Source of the DNA: Acanthornis magna
Taxonomy: Eukaryota > Chordata > Aves > Passeriformes > Acanthizidae
DNA: 64,000 bases
NCBI GenBank assembly: GCA_036785705.1
Contig: JAWUZG010000032.1
Span: 16,797,501-16,861,500 of the forward strand
Direction of reading: 5' to 3'
The notes below the pieces were generated by a model that was not told the DNA's origin, ran no database searches, and was given only the letters and a program-made list of their open reading frames with translations. Made by a program: the position numbers and the translations under genes. Below, piece after piece: positions 49,734 to 62,054 of the stretch. Numbering within the stretch: position 1 is the stretch's first letter; every line of letters starts with the position of its first letter.

Positions 49734-52418
49734 GCTTCTTACTTCTCTTTAGGACCTGGGCAGCCTTTTTGAGCAGATAATGTAAAATGTTCTCCATATC
49801 TTAACACAATATTGTACGAACTGGACTCTTGTAAAGTATGAAGGAGACTCAGATATGCTGAAATTTCAGAGTATTCATTAACTATAGACACTGAACTGCA
49901 TGATCCTTTTCAGTACTCAAAATAAGACCAAAGCATATATTTTGACTGAAGACAAATTAGAAACATAAGGAGACTGAAATGGGTGCAATAAATAGCATCA
50001 TTCTCCTCAGTTCCTATCAGTGGCTGACCAAGGAGGTGCTTCTACTACGGGATCCTTACTTTACCAAGGTGCAGTAGGTAAGCCTGTGCAATAATGCTTT
50101 TCCAGATTTTCCTTTCTTTCGGGCTGTGGGAAATCTCCACAAGCATTAAGAGGCTGAGGGTCTTTAAACCCAGTTTCAGTTCCCAGAAAGATGGCTTCCA
50201 CTGGTGGATTGCTCCTTTGGGTTCCTGCAGTACCTGTGAGCATACAGGGAAAGGAGGGGAATCCAGGAGTAGTGAGGGGGAGTGGGGTCATTTGTGTTCT
50301 CTTTGCACTCTCAGCGCTCTGTACTTGACATGAGTACAAATATTTCTGGATGATGAACTTGTGACTTCTTGTGTGTAGTCATGAGAATGGAGTGTTCACT
50401 GGGAGCTGAGATTCTGTCCTGCAAGAGGAGAAGCTTTCAAGAAATGCAGTCACTGTAGCATAGATTCCTGAATCACCTAAAATTATATTAGTGGTGATCT
50501 TTTTAATCTGTACAAAGAGCCTGCTGGTGTGGGAGATTTTTATTTTACCTGGTTGGGTGTTGCATTTCAATGCAGCAGATGGCATGTGTATGACAAGTGC
50601 ACTTTGGTAAGAGAGTAAACACAGCAAAAAATACACCCCAACCCACTGGCATTTTTTTAGGCCTTTTGTAACATCAAAGCACCCTTGTGCAATGCTCATT
50701 ACAGTCACCTGATGCAAGAGCCAAGGTTTTGTGATAGCTGCTTTCTTCTGTTGTTCCTATGTTAGTACAGCTGGCAAGATTCTCGAGATATAAGGAAGAG
50801 CAATGTGATATTCAAGGTGAGATGTGTTAATTGAACCATAGCCTGCGCTGAGAGAGATTAACTTCAGTTACTTATCCTGGAAGTATTTTGTGTTGATGCA
50901 TAGCTTTTTTAAATTAATTGAGATCCTAGCTTGCAGTGTAAGTAGGATAGGACAGAAACATGATTTTGTTTATTTACAGCTTGGTGGGGAGGCATTCCTC
51001 ATGAATCAAATGCTGAGTTGAGACTATGGCTCGAACAGAAAAAATGAAGGATGTTTTTGGGAACTGGGCTGTTCAGTGGGTTGGAACCTCAGAGCCCTGA
51101 GGTAGGGAATCACTTTTGTTACCTGCCAGAGATTCCCACCACTGAACCCTCTGCATGGGAAAGAGTTTTCTGCAGAACTTCCAAAGAATTTAGCAAGTGT
51201 TAAAGAAAGCGTAAAGGGTGCCCACAACCCACTGAGAGATCCTTCAACTCCATGTCTGCCACGGGGCCAGGCAAGAGGATCAGAATTTCCAAAGCATTGT
51301 TTGCATGACCTGTGCGGAGATTACTTACAAATATCACCTGTACAGAGATACAGCTGTGAAGGGCAACTTCACCTTGTTGTATTACAACTTCATAGGGGAA
51401 TTTAGATTACTTTTTGCAGATACTGTTTCTTATGATAGCCTTCTTTCCAGAAGAACTTGGAGAATGTCTGTATCTGTGTGGCATCAAACTCTGTCTCTGA
51501 CGATTTATTGATAATGGTGAGTGCATTAAACATCAAAGTCTTATTTCTGTGGGGAGTCAAGTCCCTAGTCTGATACTCCAAGTCCAGAACTTGTCATCCT
51601 TGTTGGCCCTTCCTATTTTATAATTACTTCAGACATCTGCTTTCCACCGATACTCTTTAATTACCTAGGGGCAAAGTTAAGCTGTTCCTTTCTGTTGTTC
51701 AGAGAATCCAGTGGGAATGGCTTCAGAAAACCTTCAGACTGACAGAGGATATAAAGCATGCCTGTGTTCCTTCTCTGTACTTTGTCTCATCCATGTGCTC
51801 AGACTTTTTGAAAGGGTATGTTTCTCCTTGCTTATGACAACCACCCTGATGGGTGATTTTCTACACCACAGCAGGTTATTTGCTGACTTTAAAAAATAAG
51901 ACTGAGCTGACTTTGCAGGTAGTAATTGCCAGATTTGTCTCTCTGTGTAGGATAATTCCCATGATCATGTTCTGTCTTTGCAATAAACCCTATTTCAGTT
52001 TTAATTCACCTTATTTGTCACATTAACTATATTATCTTTTGTTTCAGTAACAAAACCTTTAGGAATTATGAATCCAAATGTAACCCTGTTGCACTTATCA
52101 TGGTTATGGCACTCACTGTTAGGTTCGTTAGGGTGATGGATTAAAAACCTCACTGACAAACTTAATGTCTAAGAGGAGCAGAATCATGGAGTTTTAGACT
52201 AGTGCTACCTGTGTTTATTTTGCACCTTGTAAAGTGCCAACAAGAACACTGTGCAAGAGCAATCTGAGTACCACAGCTTTGCATCTTTGGATATGAACAG
52301 TTGATGAGGAAAATGAGCTTTGATGTGCCTACTAGGATTAGTGCCTTAGTTGTGCTTGTTCCAGAGAAACTGTCTTAGTTTGGGTTGGTTTGGATATTCT
52401 CAGATATGGGTGGAGGAG

Positions 52419-53109
52419 TGTCACGGTTTAACCCCAGCTGGCAACTAATTACAGCACAGCTGCTTGCCTCATTCCTCCTTTCCCTACTGGTGAGATGGGA
52501 AGGAGAATCAGAAAAAACCTAAAAAAGTAAAATAAAAACCAAACCACCCTCATGGCTTGACATAAGAACAGTTTGAAACACAGTAAAATATGATGCTAAT
52601 ATAATACTAATGATAACAATAATATTATACTAATGACAATAATATTATACAAATGTAACAGAACTACTAATAATATACTAATGGTAACAACACTAATAAT
52701 AATGCTACTAAAATAATAAAGAATGACAAAAAACTCCAGAAAACCAAGTGATACACAATGCAATTGCTCACCACCCACTGATCAATGCCCAGCCCATCTG
52801 CAAGCAGTGATTGGCAGCCCCCAGACATGCTGAACATGCATATACTTTATATACTGAATGTGCTGCTTCATGGTGTGGAATATCCTTTGGCCACTTTGGG
52901 TGAGCTGTCCTGGGAATGCTCCCTCCTGGCTTCTTGTGCCCCTCCTCACTGGCAGAGCAGGAGACACTGAAAGTCCTTGACTCAGAGTAAGCACTACTGA
53001 GCCACAACCAGAACAGTGTGTTATCAACATGATTCTTGTACTAAATCCAAAACACAGCACTGAACCATCTACTAAGAAAATTAGCTCTATCCTAGCCAAG
53101 ACCAGGACA
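52419..53109 (-). mobile_element. Solo LTR of an avian endogenous retrovirus (ERVL-like), sense on minus strand
   Basis: It starts TGTCACGGTTTAACCCC and ends CCAAGACCAGGACA, so it has TG...CA ends, 691 bp apart. The flanks are AGGAG on the left and TGGAG on the right, a 5-bp target duplication with one change. A TATA box (TATATAAAG on the minus strand) lies at 52845-52853, so its promoter points left, antisense to the presumed ANKRD6. A low-complexity AAT/TAATGATAAC region spans about 52590-52735. No internal viral genes remain. Family placement is from memory of common avian LTRs. Confidence 0.85.
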
Positions 53110-55129
53110 TGGAGAAGGTGTAACAAGAGTGGGCATGGCATGAAATGGGCTGGTGCAGCTGAAGGCTTTTTGAAGATACTTTTTCAAGTTTCTGTCAGCA
53201 ACATTATTCACCCAATGCTGTGACTGTCTTCAGACTGTGTATTTCATAAACTAAACTTATTCCTGGATTCTTATGTTGTAGCATCTGAGTCAGCAAATGT
53301 GTCCTACTAATACATTCAGCCCAGTATGTTTCGGTGAAACAAAGATCTTGTACCGCAACTCTGCTGCTATCATCAAACTGTACAGTCAGTTCCAGGACAT
53401 GCCTTTTCTCAAGCGTCACTCCTCTTTTTCCCCCAAAATCTACAATTGTAAAAGTCTTACGGGCCTGTCAGCACATGTCTTCAAAGAACCCAAGGGGCAT
53501 TTTTAATGAGAATTGCTTTAGAATTCCTGGCTTGATTTATGAGGAAAAAAGAAAAATAATCACAGAAACATTATCCTTTTACCTGTTAAAATTTTTGCCT
53601 TTGACTTCATGGTGATAACAGCTTAAATTTTTGCAAATGGAATAACCAAGTGTTTTCCTGTTTTCCACTTAGAAATACGGACTTTCTTTGCTTAACTGCA
53701 AGACAGTTTGAGAGAAAGGGAAGTGGAAATGTAAAGGACCAGAGGTCTTTGTTCTGAATTGTGGAATAAATAAACATTCAGGGCTTTAGCACTGGATGTT
53801 TCCTGAAAATTTTTCCTGTAATTTGTCTTTGAGAAATGAAGCTGAAAAAATTTTTAGCAGTTTGCTGTACTTTTCTAAGGAGGTTTTTGTAACTGTACAA
53901 AGTGAGATGAACATGGCAACAGGTCTTTGCTTTTGGTTTCCTTTCATGAGTCTACTAGTGTTAATGTATGCATTTCATTCTTTCTTTTGAACAAGACTAC
54001 GTCACAGCCACAGAAAAAAAGGAAGTACAATCATTCTGCATTATTTATATTCATGCATCATAATCATGATTCATAGGCATGTTCACAGGTACAGAAATCC
54101 ACTCCAGCCCATGCTGAGGTCATCAATTACAACAGGTGCCCTAAGTCTTATCAGCATCTTCACTGCTTTTTCAGAAAGTGTCAAACCTGTTTTCATTTAT
54201 GCTGCACTCAGCCACTAGACATAATTTCTCACTGTTCAGTAACACCTCCCTCTCCTTCCCCCCTTAAAAAAAAAGGAAAGCCTGACTCCCAACATTCCTC
54301 TCATGTCTTACAAATATTTGTGTAAGTCCTTGGCAAGAAGCTTACTCTTCCTCACCACTAGCCATTCCTCTTCTGCCTTCTATGCCTGTGTCTTCCAGCA
54401 CTTACTCCTGTAGTTCAGGTGCTAGAGGAGGTGTGTACCGTGGTTTTAAGCACCCTTCAATGCAAGCCCTGTGGATCATTAGTGTAGTCAACTAGTATGA
54501 GAGAATGCAGAGGCGTGGAGTGCTGGATATTTGGTTTTCCGTGGCTTTTATTTAAAAAGGAAATTAAACGTGAAAAACCCTAAGAAGAGAATGCTGTGGT
54601 GTAAACCTTAACGACGTCATCGTGTGTTTGCTACTCTATGGGAGACATGCCTGGTGTGGTTCATAGGACAAGCCGCGACTGGGCAAGGCTCTGGGGAGGT
54701 AAGAGTGCACTTTTGTGTGGAACCTGTGACCTGGAACCCAAGAGCAGGCTCGCACCATCGGGAGCCACGCTTGACTAATTCTGGCAGTTCCTGCTCATTC
54801 TGATTTGCTTTTCGGCTTTAGTGTTACATTAACTCCTCCTCAGTGTTACATTAATTCGGGGCTGACAAGTTCCTTAGGTTTGTTGTTGAGCTCCCAAACG
54901 GACACATTCATCAAAGCTAGGATAACTTTCTATACATACCTCTGTATTCTTTTGCATGATTTTATACTGCACATAAGTCTGAAAAAATGTGTTTCAAGAT
55001 TTTTGTTTCCTTGTTTTAATACCTATCACTGTAAGGACTATACTGAGGGGTTAGATCTCCTGGGAAGTTTGTTTGTACTACACTAGTGATGGTCAATTCA
55101 CGTGAGTTTAAATCCAAGGAATGAGACGA

Positions 55130-55130
<1 letters not shown>

Positions 55131-55169
<39 letters not shown>
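55131..55169. repeat. (ATT)13 trinucleotide repeat
   Basis: Thirteen uninterrupted ATT units. On the minus strand it reads as polyasparagine in a meaningless short open frame. Likely polymorphic. Confidence 0.98.
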
Positions 55170-58100
55170 TTGTCCCTTGTCTGGTCCAGAGCAGAACTGC
55201 CTCTGAAAGTGCAGAGAAGGTATTCTTTGAGAGGAGACTGGCACTCTGTTGCAAAGGTTGTCCAGATGCCAGGTCCAGAACTCCACTAAGACATTTCTTC
55301 CCCCTGTTGCTTCTGCTGACTTTGTTTCAATCTCTTAATTGGTCTTAAGCTTTGAATCAGAGCAAGCAAGAGCAATATTCTTCTCATAAAAATGTTAGTA
55401 AAACCTCCTGCAGCTTCTAAAGTGAATTTCTATGTGTCCTCATCCTAGCAGGTCTGTCAGCAAAGCGACATGCAGTCTAGCAAGGAGGAAACTTTTCAAG
55501 TAGAACATTTCCTAAGCAGATGAAAATACAGATCTCTTGTTCTTGATCTCCAAACCTAGTTTATATAAAATCTCAAATGCCTTGTAAGAGAACAGCTACA
55601 AGTCTGTTGATGCAAAATTGCTAGTATTGCTCTTGTGTGTAAATAGTTTGTCGATATTACTGGAGATCCCAAAGCAGAAAAATGAGAAAGAAAACTATGC
55701 TCACAGTGCTGCTCTGCTTGATGCTTCTGGCAAAAACTGTGCTGTGTAGGACACGAACAGGATCGATTTCAGATTCTTAATTTTTTTACCCTCTGCTGGT
55801 TCCTGCTGAGCTACCTTTTTTTTCCCAGTAGCCTGAAATACATTCCAGAAATGTCTGTGTGAGGTAGAAGAGTAAGAGTGCCAAGGCTGCTGATGAATAA
55901 GAGACTTTGTGATGAATCTTGTAAAATTGGACCTTTTCATTCAGAGAATGGTTCTCCATTACTGAGTCTTTTGTTGCCTTCTTTTGAATTGCCGGGGAGA
56001 GGAGGAGATGTTAAGTGTTGTCCTGCAACACTTCCCTCTAGCATACCTGAATTACCGGAGGGGTGAATTGCTTTGACAGAGAGGGGGGTGGGTGGGGGAA
56101 AATGCAGAAGTTGACTCAGTTTGTTAAATCTGAAGATGCAGCAATGGTATTACTTCACTTCTGAAACTACCCAGTTTTGGGATATTTAAATTTATGTTGG
56201 AAGTTTGATTTTGAACTTGCTGATCCAAGCTGAGAGGTGATAATGAAAACATTCAACTTTAAAACCACGACTTTTTAAACAGATATTCAGGTCTTACTGA
56301 CTTGCAGTTCCTTGGAATAAACCTGTAAATTGAATTATTTCTTTTCCCCATTCTAAACTATTTTGCAACAATACTGTTATTCTAAGATTCGGTTTATTTG
56401 TTGATACTTCAACTCGAAGCTTCCTATAAGGAGAATTTGGATTGCATATATGTTTTATCCAGGTTATGTCAGAATCCTAAACATATTTTTTTCCTGCATA
56501 AAGTGTTCCTGTAGTAACAGCTGGAGAACTATGGCAGTTTCTATCTGAGCAAGGTGGTGTGCAGTGTGTGGTCAGGGCTGCAGCAGTTGAGTCCTGGGAA
56601 TGCACCTTGGTGAAGTTAGCCAGCATGCCTCAGATGGTGGTATCTGATTACTAATGGGCAATAGTATATGTAAACATAGATGTGGGAGCTGTCACTTCAA
56701 GAAGGGGCACTTCATGCAATGGAGGAACTGCCTTGTCGTTTGACGGGAGTCCTTGCTTGTGAAAGCTTGCAGTTAGCAGAATTGAGTCTTATAGACTTGT
56801 CTCCAAAACCTTAGTTCTTCATTAGGTCTGACAGGGTATCACACAAATGTCTTTGAAATTAATCCATTATTTGAAATTTCTGTGGTGGTTTTTAACTTAA
56901 ACACCTTGAGAGAGAGAGAGAGAAGTGTCTTTAAATATTTCAGTATTTTCCCCTTCAATTATTGTCGGAGCTCCTATTGTCTCCATTTGCAATTTTTCCT
57001 TCTCTCCCAAGTTGAAGTGGGCAGCTCTGCTGCAGCAAACACTGTAGCATCCTTTCAGCATTGCTGCCAGAGCCATCAGTTTCCAGCTTCAAGGGAGCTG
57101 CCCTGTCTCCACAGATTCTTCCAGCTTTTTGTGTTGGCTGCTGGTGCGTTGGCTTGGCAGCCACTCTGGTCGGGAAGAGCTTTTTAGAGACTCCAATGCT
57201 TATTTTGTATGAAAATCTTCTGGACAAAATGTCTAATTCAGGAGGTAGGCAGCTGCTTTCCATGCTGCCCCCAAGTTCTGTGTTTCACTTCTTTATTATG
57301 TAGAGGGGGTTTGGCTGGGAAGACTGTGCTCCCTCTCTGCACTGCTTGTTCTTCTGAACAGTTGCAGCAGCCGGCATCCCTTCAGATCTCAGGAGGAGAC
57401 CTCAAAATGCAGTGGCAAACATCCAAATCTTTTCAGTGCTGGGGGAATGCCCTGGCAGGGTGCTTGTTGAGGAGCACTGCAAGATATCTGGCTAGAGGGG
57501 GCTACTTCCCTCCATCACCAAGCAAGAAAGGAGAGAAACCAGAAGTGGGTACAAGAAGTTTCAAGAGCAAGGCAGCTTCTTCTCCCCATACCTGTGAGGG
57601 AAGCACCCCTATAGCCCATGCCACCAGCTGCACCAGATGCAGAGGTGCACTGATGCCTGTTCCCTTCTCCCTGCAGTCTGACGATGTCAGATGGGCTCTC
57701 TGCTCTCCCTGATGGTTTTGTTGTGGCAGGGCACACCAAGAACATAGTCCTTCTGAAGAGCTTCCCACATTTATGGGAATAGCGTGGGCCTGCCAGACTC
57801 ACACTTCACGGATGAGTGAGTAGTATTTGGTGAACTTGCTCCTGATTTTTAATGTGAAACCTTGCTCACTGATGTAGGGAAAGAAGACAAGCTCTTTTAA
57901 TAGAAGACAGTCCTCTTTTAAAAATGGTTTCTGTGACCAGTTTTGTCCTCCACCCTGCAAAAGCTGATACTACAGGCATAAAGCACTTTTAAGGGAATGA
58001 ATCCTGTCATAAATCAACATTGCTGCTTTTGTTTGCATGAGAAAATTCACTGTGGAGTCTGTTCTAGCTGGGGAGCACAGCACTGGCCTCTTGGGAAGCA

Positions 58101-59969
58101 GATAGATCCCTGCAGAAAACAGAGCTGTAGACACATGGTTCCGAGCAAGTGTGCTGAGATACCCTTTTCTCTTGTGCTCGCAGGTGACAGTCTCCCAGCA
58201 AAGGGACTTCCTCAGTCTTAACTCTTTAACATTCCTGTAAAAGTGAGACTCTGTTCTTAAGGCAAGATGGAGGAGCTGGTATCCTCAGTTTTCTTCAAAC
58301 ATTTCCTAGGTTTTTTTATGGGCTCACAAACGCTACTGATTCAAGTCAGAAAATACTGAATATTGTGAAAATTGCGATGTGCACCTGTCCAAGAGAATTT
58401 GTGGCTTTTTGCGGAATGGTGTGGGGAGGAGGAGTTTTCTGCCCATTCTGAAGGTTTGGGTGTTGTTTTTTTTTTAAAAAACCAGAAAACGAGGTTGTTG
58501 CTTAGTATTGTTGCTACAGCTCTCCAAGACATAGCATCCAGACTGAACATGTTTTGCAGGATGTCTGCTCTCTCATTGCTGCCCTCCTCACCCTAATCCC
58601 AGCTTGCCACTTCCTCATTCATTTAATGAAGACAGAGGGCTCTTTATTGTATGATAGTCAAAATGTAATATGATAGTGTTGCAGGAGAGCTGGTGGAGTG
58701 GTCATTACCAGGTGTTTGGTGTTTTCTGTTTCAGGGAGATCTGTAGCTGTAAGAATGGCTTCTGTCTTAGTCCCTAAGCAGGAAGGGAAGGCAGGTTGGG
58801 AATACTTTGTTGTGTGGCACCATCTGTGCAGCCACAAGCCTTTCCAGGGGCTGCAAGCTGATGTGGATCGTGTTGTGAGTCAGGTCTCTCTTAACCTCCT
58901 GAGGAGGAACAAAGCCAGCTGTTCAAACAGAGGTAAATGTGGATCTGGGTCTCATCACATGTGAAAAACTGAGTTGGCAAACCAAATAGATGTGAAAATC
59001 CATACAGAATCTCCAAAAGATCAAATTTTGGATCACATTTTTTCATGAGGGAAGCGTGGGAAGATCTGTTTTCATATAAAGGCATCAGGATTGTTTTGTC
59101 CCTGGCCTCTCATGGAAGAAGCAGCTGAGGTTTCCCTATGGAATGTGCTTTTAGTTTGCTGGTTGGATAATCTGTCGTAAATATTCTTGCTGTTTCTGTG
59201 TCACCTTCTGTTGTACTCCAAGTCAGTGAGCACATATTACAGTCTTGTGTTTCCTGGTAGGCAGATGAGTAAAGCAGGACTGATAAATTGTTGTTTCAGA
59301 ACTGCTTCTTGAAAGACACATCCATCATTTTGTCGACAGATTCAATAACCAGAATATGCTTTCTTCATTTTTGAACATATGTCTCATGAAACATGTTATC
59401 TTACATGTTACCCCACAAACACATTGTTCCTTGGAAGTAATATTAACTGTGCTTATTAATGCACAGTGAAAGTCTCTGACAAAGAGAACTTGCATAGCCT
59501 ACATGGAAAAGTAGCTTAATTCTTCTGTCTTTAAAGATTAGTTTCATTTTGGAGCTTCTCTCCCAACAATATATTTAAAATAAGACACTGCTAGTAGTTG
59601 TCTTGGACAGTTTAGCCATTAAGGCATTTCAAAATGAGTTAATAGCTGTAGCAGCCTCCTGTTTCAGAGCAGGATGTGTGACTTTTTCTTGTATCTAAAT
59701 TATATATAGGTATTTTAAAAAGATTTATTGTAAATATTCTCTTGCTGAAGGAGTATTCAACCCACCACTCAATGCAATTATATTCCCATATGAAGGCATG
59801 CTTTGGCCCACTAGTATCTTGTATTTCTTCTGGCAAGTAGAATACGTTCAACATAAACCCTGAAACTGAATTCTTACTACAGTCGTTGTACAAATTAATT
59901 TATTTTAGAAGTGGTAAAGTATTTTCATATTCTTCGAGTATATATGCTGATTAATATTTTCTAATTTCA

Positions 59970-60030
59970 TTCATACCACATAATAGTTGGGTTTGGAAGG
60001 GATGCCTGGAGATCGGTGGGAGCTGCACAC
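59970..60030 (-). mobile_element. Possible CR1 3' terminal scrap
   Basis: TTGGGTTTGGAAGGGATGCC followed by TGGAGATC resembles the reverse complement of a CR1 3' end, with a degraded CATACCACATAATA before it. Too short and diverged to be sure. Confidence 0.35.
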
Positions 60031-61061
60031 TTTGTATGTTGGGACTGTGCTTTAAAAACCTGAAGGAAACTAAATCAGGTCCTCATACACACAGTGTTTT
60101 CCTGATTGAAGATAAAACCACTTTTGGCTCAGTAGCTTTCAATGGTACTGCTTATCTCCCAAGAGTAGCACACTGCTATTGATTTCATCTGTAATAATCA
60201 TTTCACAGCTGCCCTTACATCATTGCCGTGTTTTTGTCCTTCACCCTTGACTGAGCTTTTGAGCAGTGAACATCTGGTGAAGGTGATGACAATGATGAAA
60301 ATGTAACCATTCAGAAAAAAAAAAGCAGCCAAGGACATTTTCACCAAGAGGTTTATGTTGGGTATTCAGCTTCTTAGATGAAGCAGTGAGATCTTGTCAG
60401 GAGGTCATTTATTCTGAGAGTGAAAGGACAGGGCATTGCAAGTTTTGATCTCATGTTATGAAGAGTGGTCATGCTGGTCAAAATTTCAAGATAGTAAAAG
60501 GTCATTTCTTGAATTTTGTTTAAAAAAGACATCAGCATCTCTCGCTGCCACAAAACTAGCCTCCAAAAAGAGAGCTTCTCTTTCAACTTTCATGACTAGA
60601 TTTGAGTTGGTGATTAACTATCGTGATGATCCTGCACTTGTCTCTCTTTTCTTCAAGGCAAACTTACAGCCTGCATATATTTGAAACTGTGTTCGATGTT
60701 GTGTCTCTACAGACATTCCCTCCTCTCTTGCCTTAGTTTGTTATCTGTCAAATCACTAGTGGCCAGATGTTTAAGGAATGAGTGAATGAGTTATTGATGG
60801 ATTTTAAAGACAACCCATTGACTTCTGGTGCAGGGTCCAGTATCAGGCGGCAGATCAATAGCTCATTTCTGAGTAACAGAACAGTAACAAATACAGACTG
60901 GTAGTACAATTACTCAGGTTTAAATGACAGCCAATCTTGTAACTCACCAATACTGGGCTAAGCTTAATGTCCAGGTGCACAAAGACTTACATGACCATAG
61001 TGACCAGACAGACCAGCAGGAAGCTGGGAATAGCTCTTCTCCAGGTGAGGAGGCATTGGTT

Positions 61062-62054
61062 TGTGCAGCCAGGTTTTGGTAGCAGGTGGGCTACAGGGAT
61101 TGCTTCTCTGAGAAGCTGCCAGAAGCTTTGTCTGTGTTCGATACAGGCAATGCCAGCTGGCTCCAAGATGGACCCTCACTGGGCAAGGCCAAGCCCATCA
61201 CTGATGGCAGTAGTGCCTCTGGGATGTCAGAGTTAAGGAGGGGAAAAAGTTAGTGCACAGAGGCAAAGTGCAGTCCGAGAAGAGAGGAGTGAGAATATGT
61301 GAGAGAGACAGTTCTGTGGACACCAGGATCAGTGAGGAAAGAGGGGAAGGAAGTGCTCCAAGAGCTGAAGCTGAGATTTCCTTGCAGCCCGTGGTGAAGC
61401 AGCTGTGTCCCTGCACCCCAGAGAGTCCATCGGGGAGCAGAAATCCATCTGCAGGCCATGGTGGACCCCACACCGTAGCTGGTGGATGCCCAAAGGAGGC
61501 TGTGATCCCATGGGAAGACTGTGCTGGAAAAGGCTCCCGGCAGGACCTGTGACCCCTCAGGGAGCCCATGCTGTAGCAGCCTGTTCCTGAAGGACTGCAC
61601 GCCATGGGAGGGACCCACACTGGAGCAGTTTGTGAAGATCTGCAGCCCATGGGACGGGCTCACAGTGGAGAAGTTTGTGCAGGACTGTCTCCTGTGGGAT
61701 GGACTCCCGGCTGGAGCAGGGGAAGAGTGTGAGGAGTCTTTCCCCTGATCCTGGTCCCCCAGAGGAGGGAAGGCCAAGATTCAGGAATAAAGTTAAGCCT
61801 AGGAAGGAGGGAGAGATGAGGGGAAAATGCTTTTAAGATTTGGTTTTATTTCTCATTATCCTACCCTTATTTGAGTGGTAATGAGTTCAAGTTGAGTCTG
61901 TTTTGCCTGTGATAGTAATTGGTGAGTGATCTCTCTCTATCCTTAGCTCGACCAATGAATCTTTCATTATATTTTCTCACCCCTGTCCATTTGAGGAGAA
62001 TGATAGAGCAGCTTTGGTGGGTGCCTGGCATTCAGCTAAGATTAAACCACCCCA
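61062..62054 (+). mobile_element. Solo LTR-like avian ERV repeat with internal GC-rich minisatellite, plus orientation
   Basis: About 1 kb similar to a second common avian LTR family. It starts at TGTGCAGCCAGGTTTTGGTA and ends near TTAAACCACCCCA. The middle (about 61380-61745) is an array of degenerate units built on CAGCCCATGG and CTGGAGCAG, with spacings of roughly 40-60 bp. An AATAAA lies at 61786-61791, and the 3' part has TTTTGCCTGTGATAGTAATT. No internal viral coding region is attached. The boundaries are estimated, and no clear target duplication was found. Overlapping open frames on both strands come from the GC-rich repeats. Confidence 0.75.

Noticed and set aside
61198..61777. Overlapping 150- and 175-codon frames with repeated peptides
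   Set aside because: Products of the repeat array inside the LTR, open in several frames on both strands.
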